The notes beneath the pieces are model-generated. The model made no database searches and was not told the DNA's origin. It saw only the letters and a program-made list of their open reading frames with translations. This document shows positions 1 through 8,006 of a stretch of DNA of 64,000 nt, one piece after another. Where the stretch lies: NCBI RefSeq assembly GCF_003934165.1, contig NZ_RKST01000006.1, positions 1 through 64,000 of the forward strand. Direction: 5' to 3'. Numbering within the stretch: the first letter of the stretch is position 1; the number at the start of each line of letters is the position of its first letter. This DNA comes from Borborobacter arsenicus (GTDB taxonomy: Bacteria; Pseudomonadota; Alphaproteobacteria; Rhizobiales; Rhizobiaceae). The translations under genes and the position numbers were made by a program.

Positions 1-66
1 GCGGGCGATCAGTGTCCATTCCTCGTCCGTCAACCCAATCCGTTCGCCCAAAGCTGCCTCCAAATG
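1..66 (-). mobile_element. Possible N-terminal end of an IS5-type transposase, cut by the left window edge
   Basis: Read on the minus strand, this stretch gives an open frame ending at the window edge that contains LTDEEWTLIAR. The motif LTDEEW followed by a hydrophobic pair is typical of the first residues of IS5-family transposases. A TTG at about 60 or an upstream codon could start it. No terminal inverted repeat could be identified because only one end is visible. The adjoining epimerase-like frame begins abruptly here, which would fit an insertion. The call rests on one short motif and is weak. Confidence 0.3.
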
Positions 67-972
67 GAAGCCTTGAATCAAAACCGGATTCCGCAGTCAA
101 CCTTTGTCCACGAGCGCTACTCTCTTTACTCACCAGGTTACCGCAAGTTTGCACCAAGATATGACTATAATGCCCTCCACGTATCTCAACTTCTTTGGCT
201 CTACGATGTAGCTGGCGATCCGATATTTCTTGAATGGGCCAGTCGATTCCAAGCCTATGAGCTAACGAATTACTCGTACAGCGCAAAAGGGTCAGTAGAC
301 CCGGTAAAGCACGGCCCAGACGGTGCCGCAGGACACTACGGCAATGCTTATTGGTCGCACGCCGATTTTCCTACATGGATTCAAGTTGATGCTCCAGGGG
401 AGGTATATTCGGGACTAGCTATCCATGGAAATGGGGACAAAGCTATACCGAGAGACTTCACGGTATCGGCGGTGACTGACATCGGCTGGAAGGTTTTGGC
501 GACGGTCAAGGGCAATACGTCGAAAATATACCAAGCAGAATTTGAGCCGATTTATACGACAGCGTTTCGTGTAGATATCGAGAGCGACAATGGAAACCGC
601 AATGTCGCATTGCAAGCCGTGATGCCAATCCCGGCATGGCCGGCTTTCGCACCCGTTTCCGACGAATGTAACTATCGGATGGGGAAGGGAGACTACAACT
701 ACGATCTGGCCATTGATGGCAATCCAGAGACAGCAATGCGTGTCTACTGTGATGGCTGGCTGGTGTTACCGATCGGTTCAGCCACATCAATCTCCATCAA
801 AGCACGAGCTGGGAAGGCGTTGCGGCTTTCATTCTCTGATGATTTGCAGAAATGGCGTAGCGGAGGAACCGTTGCTGTCAATGGTGAGAAAGCGACTATC
901 CCTGGTGCCAAGTTTGTCCGCCTGGAATTTGGGGCAGATGTCGGAAGGATTGAAGAAGTCAGCCTGAACTAA
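64..972 (+). CDS. C-terminal fragment of a D-glucuronyl C5-epimerase-like protein
   Basis: The first 60 residues resemble the C-terminal part of the glucuronyl C5-epimerase (GLCE) family: a YSLY segment, then DYNALHVSQLLWLYDVAGDP and a conserved R-F-x-x-Y. The catalytic core that should precede this, with the GW-S-M and VLNG motifs, is absent. The last 100 residues look like a beta-rich, discoidin-like carbohydrate-binding tail. The frame is open leftwards to base 1, so the gene is either cut by the window edge or truncated by an insertion whose transposase start may lie at 1-66. The ATG at 64 has no clear ribosome site and is probably not the native start. It sits beside a second, complete family member on the opposite strand. 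Family members isomerise glucuronate to iduronate within polysaccharides; this fragment is probably inactive. Confidence 0.55.
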   Translation: MEALNQNRIPQSTFVHERYSLYSPGYRKFAPRYDYNALHVSQLLWLYDVAGDPIFLEWASRFQAYELTNYSYSAKGSVDPVKHGPDGAAGHYGNAYWSHADFPTWIQVDAPGEVYSGLAIHGNGDKAIPRDFTVSAVTDIGWKVLATVKGNTSKIYQAEFEPIYTTAFRVDIESDNGNRNVALQAVMPIPAWPAFAPVSDECNYRMGKGDYNYDLAIDGNPETAMRVYCDGWLVLPIGSATSISIKARAGKALRLSFSDDLQKWRSGGTVAVNGEKATIPGAKFVRLEFGADVGRIEEVSLN

Positions 973-1491
973 CCGTCGATCTTTGCTGGTATCTGCTCCT
1001 GCTCAATTGCTTCTCAGGCTGCCGACGCCTGTAGATCGATACGATATTACCTGTGCTGCGACGGTAAGTTCGTAAACTCCATTGGAAGGCGATCGGATAG
1101 AAATATAGTCTGGCCGATATCCTTTTACTGAATATGGAGATGAAGCCAGCAATGTCGTCAGGCTTATGGGGATTCACTATGATGAACCGCCGCGCGGCGA
1201 ACGACGATGGGCCCGCATTGCCTGGGTAAACCCGCTGCCCCCCGGGACGCAGCGGCAACGACAGTTGCCGCTTCATTCAAGCGATGCTCCGGATTGTTCG
1301 AACCCGGCTGGCATGGCGTGACCTGCCCGCACATGTGGGAAACTGGAGCACAGCATTTCGCCGCTTCAGCGGCCGGCGCGGGGCGATATCTCCGTGAAGC
1401 TCTTCAAAGCCGCTGGGACGAGCCTGATTATTGGGAATACGCCATGGTCAGACGCCATTCGCTGTCGAATCCCCATAAACTCCTAATAAGG
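973..1491. other. Intergenic stretch between convergent epimerase-like genes, no gene recognised
   Basis: About 520 bases separate the 3' ends of the two GLCE-like genes. Several open frames exist on both strands, the longest being 1207-1575 on the plus strand, but none has a recognisable domain or a good ribosome site, and that one runs into the following gene antisense. The content looks like degraded coding DNA, as is common next to an insertion. No clear terminator was found. Confidence 0.4.
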
Positions 1492-3159
1492 TTAGTCGAT
1501 CAGTGTATTTTGCCGGTAGCAGGCGTCTTTGTGTGCAGCGATATAGGTTGCCACGTCGGCCGGTCCCGAAAGTAGTGCGTAATCTGACAAAACTATCGAT
1601 TTGTCACTGTCGAGGTCTTGGGTGAAGATCCGGAACTTCAGCTCTCGGTCTCCTCCAATCGTCCCTTCGTTCTCAAACCCGACAGGAGCGAGCATGATAA
1701 GATTTTCACAGTCGGCTTTGAGCATCGGGTATCCGCGCGAAGCAGTGTTTCCTTGGCTGTCGACCAGGAGAAAGGCGATCGCCGCATTGAAATCTGGCTG
1801 GGCGATGAAAGCGAATAATGACCCTGGCTGCCAATCTGCAGGAGCATCGAACACGATTCTCGCCTCATCATTGGCTGCTGTCTCCTTGTTCGGTGAAGCT
1901 TTGAACTCCGGAGAGATGGTTATTGTATTGCCGTCGATAGCAACCGCATCGAGTTGGGCCTCGGGCTTGAGGTCCAGCGTCAATGGCTGATCGGCCACTT
2001 CTGGAAATTCGGTCTGGCTAAAGACCTTTACCGTCATGTCTCCACGCAGGATCGAATAGTCGCATCTATCCGGCCGGCTGGGCACTTGCAGCGAGGTGAC
2101 TAGCCGCTGGGAAAGGTCGAGATTTTTATAATGCATTTGTCGGTGATCAGCCGATACGGTTTGCCCCAGAACTTCGCATTCGATGCGGTAGGGGTAGACA
2201 TCCGGGAGGTAAGGATGCGGTGCACCCAGCGCCTTTGCGACCACCCTAAAGCCCTTCTCGCCTGAGATGAGCGCAAGCGGGTATTCCTGAGCGAACAAGG
2301 AACGCCTTAATCCAACTTGCTCACGATAAAACGGATCGCCGGTGAGATTGAACAACGATTCAAACTCGGCGGATTCGAAGAGGAGATAATTGACTGGGAT
2401 TATGACCTTCGGCGTACTCTGGTACCATGTCCACTTCCGGTCCGCGCGAATGAAATCATCGGCCATGGTCTTTGTGCCACGAGCCGCACAGTCGTAGGCT
2501 TCGAGCAGATCTTTGTCCTGCGATGCATTGGCTAATAGCAGCAGGGCATGCAAGCCAAACAGATGTCCGTTCAAGACATGATACTCATCCTCCTCGCTCA
2601 TTCCGGTCCAGGAATATTCAGAAATCCAACATCCTTTTTCGGACCTCCACACCGAGCCACCGTCCAGCGGTGATTGAAGGGCAAGCTTTGCGGTAGCCAA
2701 GGCTGCTGACCGGTAGCGCTCCTTACCGGTTATCTCCCATGCAGCGTACATGGTCATCGGCGCCGAAAACCCGTCCATGCCCGACCACCAGCCCGGGTCG
2801 ATCTTGTTGTGCGCGTAGCCGTATCGATATCGCACGCCAAGACCATCGCGGACGGCAGGCTCATATTCATCGATCATAAAATCCAGGAACGAGAGGGCAC
2901 TCTCCAGCCGAGCCGATTCTCCCTTGAGGTGGGAATCACGTATCGCGCGAAACAATCCGAAGAAAATTTGAAAGGGGTCGTGCCTACCGATTGCGTCCTG
3001 GATGTAGGCATCTGTCATCTCGGATGATGGCCGATTGTCCCAGAGAAACGTTCCCAAATTTTCGGTCGGCGCGTCGACAATCCTGTTGGATGCCGATGCG
3101 ACGCTGCAAACCATAGAAAGCGCGGCAACCACTGCCACGATCGCCAATTTCGGAAACAT
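1492..3159 (-). CDS. Secreted D-glucuronyl C5-epimerase-like protein
   Basis: 555 residues with an N-terminal signal peptide (hydrophobic core about residues 5-22, cleavage near ASA-SN). The middle part carries the hallmarks of the GLCE C-terminal domain: DPGWWSGMDGFSAPM, matching the animal EPGWYSAM region, then W-x-x-EY and YHVLNGHLFGLHALLLL, matching the EEYP...VLNGF..SL region. Animal members convert D-glucuronate to L-iduronate in heparan; bacterial homologues are known but few have defined substrates. The C-terminal 200 residues look beta-rich and may bind glycan. Export suggests action in the periplasm or outside the cell on a uronate-containing polymer. It is divergent from the dlt-like operon that starts at 3557. 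Family membership is fairly sure; epimerase activity is inferred. Confidence 0.65.
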   Translation of the reverse strand: MFPKLAIVAVVAALSMVCSVASASNRIVDAPTENLGTFLWDNRPSSEMTDAYIQDAIGRHDPFQIFFGLFRAIRDSHLKGESARLESALSFLDFMIDEYEPAVRDGLGVRYRYGYAHNKIDPGWWSGMDGFSAPMTMYAAWEITGKERYRSAALATAKLALQSPLDGGSVWRSEKGCWISEYSWTGMSEEDEYHVLNGHLFGLHALLLLANASQDKDLLEAYDCAARGTKTMADDFIRADRKWTWYQSTPKVIIPVNYLLFESAEFESLFNLTGDPFYREQVGLRRSLFAQEYPLALISGEKGFRVVAKALGAPHPYLPDVYPYRIECEVLGQTVSADHRQMHYKNLDLSQRLVTSLQVPSRPDRCDYSILRGDMTVKVFSQTEFPEVADQPLTLDLKPEAQLDAVAIDGNTITISPEFKASPNKETAANDEARIVFDAPADWQPGSLFAFIAQPDFNAAIAFLLVDSQGNTASRGYPMLKADCENLIMLAPVGFENEGTIGGDRELKFRIFTQDLDSDKSIVLSDYALLSGPADVATYIAAHKDACYRQNTLID

Positions 3160-3556
3160 GTTTCACCCAAGCCAGTAAAGCACGCACTCTACTAACAGGC
3201 CAGGCAAGCCGCTAGCCGCCCTCTGCCCATATCCACATCAAAGAGGCTGCTCTCGATCGGCTGGACAGTGAAGCAAAATCATCGTTCCAGCCCAAGCCGA
3301 CCATGGCCGCTCATCGGCCCGGCTCGCCTCAGTGCCTGCCCCGGACCAGTGCCGCGCGGGCTGGTGATATCCGGTCACCAAATCGCATTCGCTCGCTTTT
3401 GCAAGACAAGAGCGATGGATCCTGGCACAAAATATCCTTTCGACGAGGTAGTTTCGGGCTCAGCGGAAAACGAGTTCCGATCCTTGTCGTCCATTGCAGT
3501 TCCTGCAATAAGCCACAACGGATCAGTCAGAAGACTGCGAGCCGGGAGATTGTAGC
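3160..3556. promoter_or_regulatory. Divergent intergenic region, presumed promoters
   Basis: About 400 bases lie between the divergent epimerase-like gene and the dlt-like operon, so promoters for both should be here. Open frames in the stretch (for example 3268-3555) have no recognisable content. No convincing sigma-70 box pair or operator palindrome could be assigned by eye. A GC-rich half near 3290-3370 is followed by sequence of more even composition up to the start codon. Confidence 0.35.
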
Positions 3557-5077
3557 ATGACGCGCGTTTTGGGAATCTCGTCCAGCTTACGAAACGCAAG
3601 ATTCGGTCTCGGAAGCAAGGCGCTGGTTGAGGAATTGGCTCGAACTTCAACCCAGGACGAGCTGGCATCTTTCCTCCAGGCACAGACGAAGCTGAGATTC
3701 GATGATTTCGTTGCGGCAGGTCGCGCTGACGGCAAGCCATTCGATGAGATCTACGCAGCGCTCAGGAAGCTGCGCGGTGAGCGTGGACTCAGTAATTCGG
3801 AGGCGGCGCTTGCGGCAGCTTTATGGGCTGCACAGCAAGAGGGCGCGGAAATCAGTCATGTATCTTTATCGGCCCATTTCCCGGTGACGGGGAAGGGGAG
3901 GAATCTGGATAGGCTGGCTGAGGAAATACAAAATGCTGACGCCCTCGTGCTTTCCGGCCCGGTCTATTTTGGCGACCGAGGGTCGCTGGCGCAGTCGCTT
4001 GTAGAATTCATCGCGTCTGATCCAAAACTCAAAGCAGCATGCAAAGGCAAGGTTTACGGTGGACTTGCCGTGGGCGCGAAAAGGAACGGAGGCCAGGAGA
4101 CCACTCTCATTTACCAGATGCTGGATATGGTCAACCTGGATTTTCTGGCAGTTGGAAACAGCAGCGAAACGACGGCTCAATACGGAGGCACGGCGGTTGC
4201 CGGGGATGTCGGCAAGTTTCATTCGGATGCATATGGCATAGAGACTTGCCTGGGCACTGGGCGACGTGTCGCGCGGGTGGCCAATTATTTCAAATCGGCT
4301 CGTGAAACTTCTTTGCACTTCAAAGACCGGCTGAAGATTCAGCTTTGGTTACTCCAAGATACTGCCGATGGTGCTGGATATGAACTCTTCCACAAATGGG
4401 CAAAGGATGTCGAAGCAGCCGTTGAGGACGTCGACATTTCAGTTGTCGATGTCGCTAGAGAGGAAGTGGTTCGCTGCATTGCCTGCGATGTCTGTCCTGT
4501 CGATGTCGGAAAGAAGGAGGACTACCGGTGCATTATTACGACGTCTGATGACTTCTTTGTAAAGCATCACAAGGATATCATCGAGCCAGACGCCGTTCTG
4601 ATATGCAGTTACAGTCCGGAAGACAGAAGCAACCTCGTTTCTGTCTACCAGCAATTCATTGAGAGAACCCGATATTTGCGTCGGGATAACTACGCACTTA
4701 CGGACATTCTCGTCGCTCCCTTCGTGATTAGCGAGTTGTCAGCCCGCCAGAACCTCCATTTGCGAATGTTAACTTCTGCAATCAGGCACCATACGGTGCT
4801 GCACCATCCTATCATCGGCATGATCTATGATGGCGAGTTCCTCGCGAGGAAAAAGTCGGTGGAGATGGGATGTGCATTTGTCGACCAGGCGCGAAAACTG
4901 GCACTGGGCAGGCATGTGCTCGAACATGCAGATGATTTGGTCTACAAACCCGTCGGCTACGAAATCAGTGCCCATAAAGCTGAAGCAGATGCCGTAGCTG
5001 GAAAGACACAAGAAGCTGTTCGTGCAGCCGCAGATCGTCACGCCCAAAACGCAAAACGCCGGCTGGCCGCTGGTTAA
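3557..5077 (+). CDS. Fusion of two flavodoxin-fold (NADPH-FMN reductase / iron-sulfur flavoprotein-like) domains
   Basis: 506 residues. The N-terminal half looks like an NADPH-dependent FMN reductase: GISSSLRNARFG (phosphate loop, residues 6-17), then GPVYFGDRGSL and a GGLAVGAKRNGGQETT segment. A second flavodoxin-like domain starts near residue 255 and carries four cysteines at 307, 310, 313 and 325 (CIACDVC, then C after 11 residues). This resembles the compact cysteine motif of archaeal iron-sulfur flavoproteins (CX2CX2CX4-7C), but with a longer last gap. No signal peptide or membrane segment is seen, so it is probably cytoplasmic. It ends 21 bases before the acyl carrier gene and is probably the first gene of that operon. 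A redox step on a carrier-bound or sugar intermediate is possible; the actual reaction is unknown. Confidence 0.6.
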   Translation: MTRVLGISSSLRNARFGLGSKALVEELARTSTQDELASFLQAQTKLRFDDFVAAGRADGKPFDEIYAALRKLRGERGLSNSEAALAAALWAAQQEGAEISHVSLSAHFPVTGKGRNLDRLAEEIQNADALVLSGPVYFGDRGSLAQSLVEFIASDPKLKAACKGKVYGGLAVGAKRNGGQETTLIYQMLDMVNLDFLAVGNSSETTAQYGGTAVAGDVGKFHSDAYGIETCLGTGRRVARVANYFKSARETSLHFKDRLKIQLWLLQDTADGAGYELFHKWAKDVEAAVEDVDISVVDVAREEVVRCIACDVCPVDVGKKEDYRCIITTSDDFFVKHHKDIIEPDAVLICSYSPEDRSNLVSVYQQFIERTRYLRRDNYALTDILVAPFVISELSARQNLHLRMLTSAIRHHTVLHHPIIGMIYDGEFLARKKSVEMGCAFVDQARKLALGRHVLEHADDLVYKPVGYEISAHKAEADAVAGKTQEAVRAAADRHAQNAKRRLAAG

Positions 5078-5098
5078 CGTCGGCCCTAGAGTGCTCAA

Positions 5099-5341
5099 AT
5101 GACAAGCAACGAAGACATCCTCAACGAGATCATCAGCATCGTTCGGCCCTTCGTCGATCCGAGCCTGGAGTTAACCCCGGATTTTGCATTGATCGACAGC
5201 GGCGCGATCGACTCCGCCAGCATGATCAACATTCTCCTGGAACTCGAAGGGCGCCTTGGCATTCAGCTTGGTGCCGCGGATCTGACATTCGAACAGTTTC
5301 AAAGTTGCCGCACCTTGGCTGGCGCGCTTTCGAGCAAGTAG
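5099..5341 (+). CDS. Acyl carrier protein (DltC-like)
   Basis: 80 residues, the usual size of a stand-alone carrier protein. The motif DSGAIDSASMINILLELE contains the phosphopantetheine attachment site, Ser39 in D-S-A. Carrier proteins hold an acyl or aminoacyl group as a thioester on a 4'-phosphopantetheine arm. The stop codon touches the start codon of the following AMP-forming ligase, implying translational coupling and that this ligase loads this carrier. Together with the downstream MBOAT and SGNH proteins it matches DltC of the D-alanylation system in parts and order of function. The primary fatty-acid ACP is excluded by context and by sequence. Confidence 0.85.
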   Translation: MTSNEDILNEIISIVRPFVDPSLELTPDFALIDSGAIDSASMINILLELEGRLGIQLGAADLTFEQFQSCRTLAGALSSK

Positions 5342-6757
5342 ATGGCCGCCTCAGTGGTACAATCGGCCTCCCTTCGTCGACGAAATGGAGCCGCAACGGC
5401 AATTTCTTCGCGAGGGAAAAGCTATTCGGTTGCGGAAATTTTGAAAGCCGCCAAAGCGTTGGCTCAGCAGTTCTCGCAAGTTCGTCAAAATCTGGCGGCG
5501 AGAATCGGGCTGAATCCTCCTTGCGTTTTGTTGCCTTCATCCCAGCCCGCTGCGTTTTTGGCGGCGCTCATCGCTGCCCGCATGGAAGGATTTATCAGTG
5601 TCCCGTGGCGCGATGCAGTGATCCCGCCCGACGCCATTGCAGATGCAGTTCGGCCGGACTTGAAGCTGCACTTCGATGAAGGCGTGATCGACCGCTGCAG
5701 TGTAAAAATGCTCGACAGCGATGCCTTCATCGGTGAGCGCCATGGCGACATCATCATGATGACGAGTGGATCGACCGGGCAGCCGAAGGGTGTCGCCTTG
5801 GTGCTTGACCAAATCCTGTTGAACGCTCTGTCGGCAGGGGCGGTCATGGAGATCTGGAAATGCACCGGTTGGGCAATCGACATTGATGTCGGATTGATGT
5901 CCGGCCTGAACCACCTGCTGATGGCGTGGCAGTTTGACCTGCCATGCCATCACCTAAGCGCCGGTGGCGACGATATCTATGAGACGACATTCTCTACAGG
6001 GGCAGTGGGATTTGGGGGGAGCCCAATCCAGCTGGTAAGAATGGGGAACAGGTTAGATTCCTCATGTCCTGTGATGATGGTGAGTTCCGGCGATTTCTTG
6101 ATGCCATCAATGATCGATCAGGTACTGGAACGGTTTCCCGACACGCTCGTTCACAAACTCTATGGGCTGACGGAACTCGGCGGAAGGTTCTGCTGCATGC
6201 CCCACCAGTTCCTTCTTGGGCGCAAGGAATCTGCCGGTTTGCCACTACCGGGTTTTCGGGCTCGAGTTTCGGCTGAAACGGGGGTCATCGAAGCCAGGTC
6301 GCCATTGCTTACTGCCGGGTATTATTTGCCCGGAGGCGACTTTTCCCCGATGAAAGATGGCTGGTTCAGCACCGGGGACGTTGGATCGATCGACGCGGAT
6401 GGTGTGGTGACACTGAATGGACGGTCGAATGACGTTTTCAAGGTCGGCGGAGAGAAAGTCGACCGTCACACCATAGAAGTCGAACTCGCTCCGCTCTTGC
6501 CCGCCATCGACTATTGCGTGTTGGCTGTCGAGCATCGCCTGTTGGGGCAATGCGCTGCCCTTTTCGTCGTGGATAGCGGTTCTGGTGATCTGCCGAAATG
6601 GGCAGAGATCGTTGCCCACCTTCGTAGTCGGCTGCATCCAAGGTTTATACCGAGCTTGATGTATAAGGTGGAAGGCGCCCTGCCCCGGCTTGCAAGCGGA
6701 AAAATCGATCGAGAGTCCTTGAGAAGCAGTCATCTGTCATTCCAAAGGCTGCAGTAA
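5342..6757 (+). CDS. AMP-forming acyl/aminoacyl-carrier-protein ligase (DltA-like)
   Basis: 471 residues of the ANL adenylation superfamily. Visible core motifs are the phosphate loop TSGSTGQPKG (about residues 140-150), YGLTELGG (about 273), STGDVG, the hinge GRSNDVFKVGGEKVD, and the C-terminal SGKIDRESL with the catalytic lysine at 454. Such enzymes activate a carboxylic or amino acid with ATP and transfer it to a carrier thiol or to CoA. The gene begins at the base after the carrier protein stop codon and is followed 4 bases later by the small membrane protein gene. By position this is the DltA equivalent. DltA uses D-alanine; substrate here cannot be read from sequence, and a different amino or short acyl acid is possible. 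Confidence 0.8.
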   Translation: MAASVVQSASLRRRNGAATAISSRGKSYSVAEILKAAKALAQQFSQVRQNLAARIGLNPPCVLLPSSQPAAFLAALIAARMEGFISVPWRDAVIPPDAIADAVRPDLKLHFDEGVIDRCSVKMLDSDAFIGERHGDIIMMTSGSTGQPKGVALVLDQILLNALSAGAVMEIWKCTGWAIDIDVGLMSGLNHLLMAWQFDLPCHHLSAGGDDIYETTFSTGAVGFGGSPIQLVRMGNRLDSSCPVMMVSSGDFLMPSMIDQVLERFPDTLVHKLYGLTELGGRFCCMPHQFLLGRKESAGLPLPGFRARVSAETGVIEARSPLLTAGYYLPGGDFSPMKDGWFSTGDVGSIDADGVVTLNGRSNDVFKVGGEKVDRHTIEVELAPLLPAIDYCVLAVEHRLLGQCAALFVVDSGSGDLPKWAEIVAHLRSRLHPRFIPSLMYKVEGALPRLASGKIDRESLRSSHLSFQRLQ

Positions 6758-6761
6758 GCCT

Positions 6762-6908
6762 ATGTCGCTTCTTATCTTGCGTGGATGGTTACGGCAGTTC
6801 TGGCTTGTCGTTGCATATTCAGTAGTGCTGGGCGGGATGGCGGCAATCCTGATTGACGTGGCGGCAAGGCAAGGGGATGCCAGTGCATTTCGCTACGTTG
6901 GTTTCTAG
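6762..6908 (+). CDS. 48-residue single-pass membrane protein with C-terminal FxYxxF (DltX-like)
   Basis: An ATG 4 bases after the ligase stop codon opens a 48-codon frame ending TAG. The product has a basic N-terminus (MSLLILRGWLRQ), one hydrophobic segment (about residues 13-31) and a short tail ending FRYVGF. Gram-positive DltX proteins are about 50 residues, have one membrane helix and end in an FxYxxF motif; the tyrosine is reported to carry the acyl group between the MBOAT DltB and the SGNH protein DltD. The motif here is exact (F43, Y45, F48) and at the extreme C-terminus. The last 32 bases overlap the proposed start of the next gene. Length, topology, motif and neighbours all agree, although overall sequence similarity to known DltX was not tested. 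Confidence 0.75.
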   Translation: MSLLILRGWLRQFWLVVAYSVVLGGMAAILIDVAARQGDASAFRYVGF

Positions 6909-7998
6909 TCTCGCCAAACTCTGGCTCAAAGGTGCAGAGAGCTTATGGATCACCACACGTGAAAGGGCGCTAGCATTTCTCGTGGCCTTGACGCTTGCAA
7001 TCGGTGTGCTTGCCGCGTTCGAAACTACCGGCGCTTTTGAAGCCCTGAAACTTTCGAAGCCCTTGCGCCCGTTCCCGGAATGGCAGGCGCCAGAATGGGT
7101 CTACATCCCGTGGAAAATCGCGCGGTCCTTCCAGGAAGAAGCGGACATCGTACTGCTGCTCGGCGGGTCAACTTCGCGGGAATTGACTCCATCTGACGAC
7201 TACGTGTCCAGCGAGCTGTCCAATCGCTGTGGCCGGGCAATTCGCTTCATCAATGGGGGCTCTTCCGACCAAACGCTTGCAGAGGCGTGGGCAATCACTG
7301 AGGCGATGCCCAAGGGACGGCTCGCATCGGTCGTCGTCGGGGTGAACTATCTTCGATTCGAAGAATCCATGGAGGACGTTGCGCGCCGCGCGAACTCATC
7401 TCGTATGCCATTTGGCATTCCCGCTGAGGTAAGGCATCTGCTGTCAGAAAATGGCATCAATGTTGGTTATTCGTTCCCGCCTCTCAGATGGACGGGCTGG
7501 TTGGTTAACAATCTCACGAAATTAACCTGGGGTCACACTTCTGCAGAAAGTATAGATTCAGGAATATACACCGACCCCTTTGAAGGTTATTCAAATAGAT
7601 ATCATTACCCTCCTAAACCGATAGAAGCTAAAGTAAGAATAGTTGATCAGATGATTTCTGAACGCCTATCACTTCTCGAGTCGAATCATAGTGACGGCGG
7701 ATATATGTGGTCTTCATTCGCAAATTTGATGACGAATGGCGGGTCGAATGTTTTATTCCTCGTTTTGCCGGAAAGTAGCTCTCTGATTCCATTCAGAAAG
7801 CGGTCGGAAAAATACCTTCAGAAAACACTTGGCGAGTTGGAATCCTCCAGAGGAAGAGTTCTGGACTGGCGAATAAGACCCGAGTTGAACGAGCAGGATT
7901 TTTTCGACCAGCAGCATCTCTTGCGCTCTGGTCGTGAAAAATTGAGCGGAGAGCTTTTAAAGCTGTTTTCGGAAACAATCCCCAATTGCGGAAGATAA
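6877..7998 (+). CDS. Membrane-anchored SGNH-type protein (DltD-like)
   Basis: 373 residues from the ATG at 6877; a TTG at 6853 would add eight. One N-terminal membrane helix (about residues 33-48, ALAFLVALTLAIGVLAAF) leaves the rest outside the cytoplasm. The start of the soluble part has LLLGGSTSRE, which fits SGNH block I with nucleophile Ser98. The C-terminus has FFDQQHLL, which fits block V with Asp344 and His347. DltD has the same layout: one N-terminal helix and an extracytoplasmic SGNH fold that moves the acyl group to the final polymer. The coding DNA from about 7540 to 7700 is unusually AT-rich for this window, a sign of foreign origin. The start overlaps the small membrane protein gene, and the next gene begins 8 bases after the stop. 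Confidence 0.7.
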   Translation: MPVHFATLVSSLAKLWLKGAESLWITTRERALAFLVALTLAIGVLAAFETTGAFEALKLSKPLRPFPEWQAPEWVYIPWKIARSFQEEADIVLLLGGSTSRELTPSDDYVSSELSNRCGRAIRFINGGSSDQTLAEAWAITEAMPKGRLASVVVGVNYLRFEESMEDVARRANSSRMPFGIPAEVRHLLSENGINVGYSFPPLRWTGWLVNNLTKLTWGHTSAESIDSGIYTDPFEGYSNRYHYPPKPIEAKVRIVDQMISERLSLLESNHSDGGYMWSSFANLMTNGGSNVLFLVLPESSSLIPFRKRSEKYLQKTLGELESSRGRVLDWRIRPELNEQDFFDQQHLLRSGREKLSGELLKLFSETIPNCGR

Positions 7999-8006
7999 AG
8001 TAAGAT

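Noticed and set aside
1207-1575. 122-codon plus-strand open frame in the first intergenic gap
   Set aside because: No recognisable family, weak start, and it runs into the antisense of the epimerase-like gene. Possibly a remnant of coding DNA, but not supportable as a gene.
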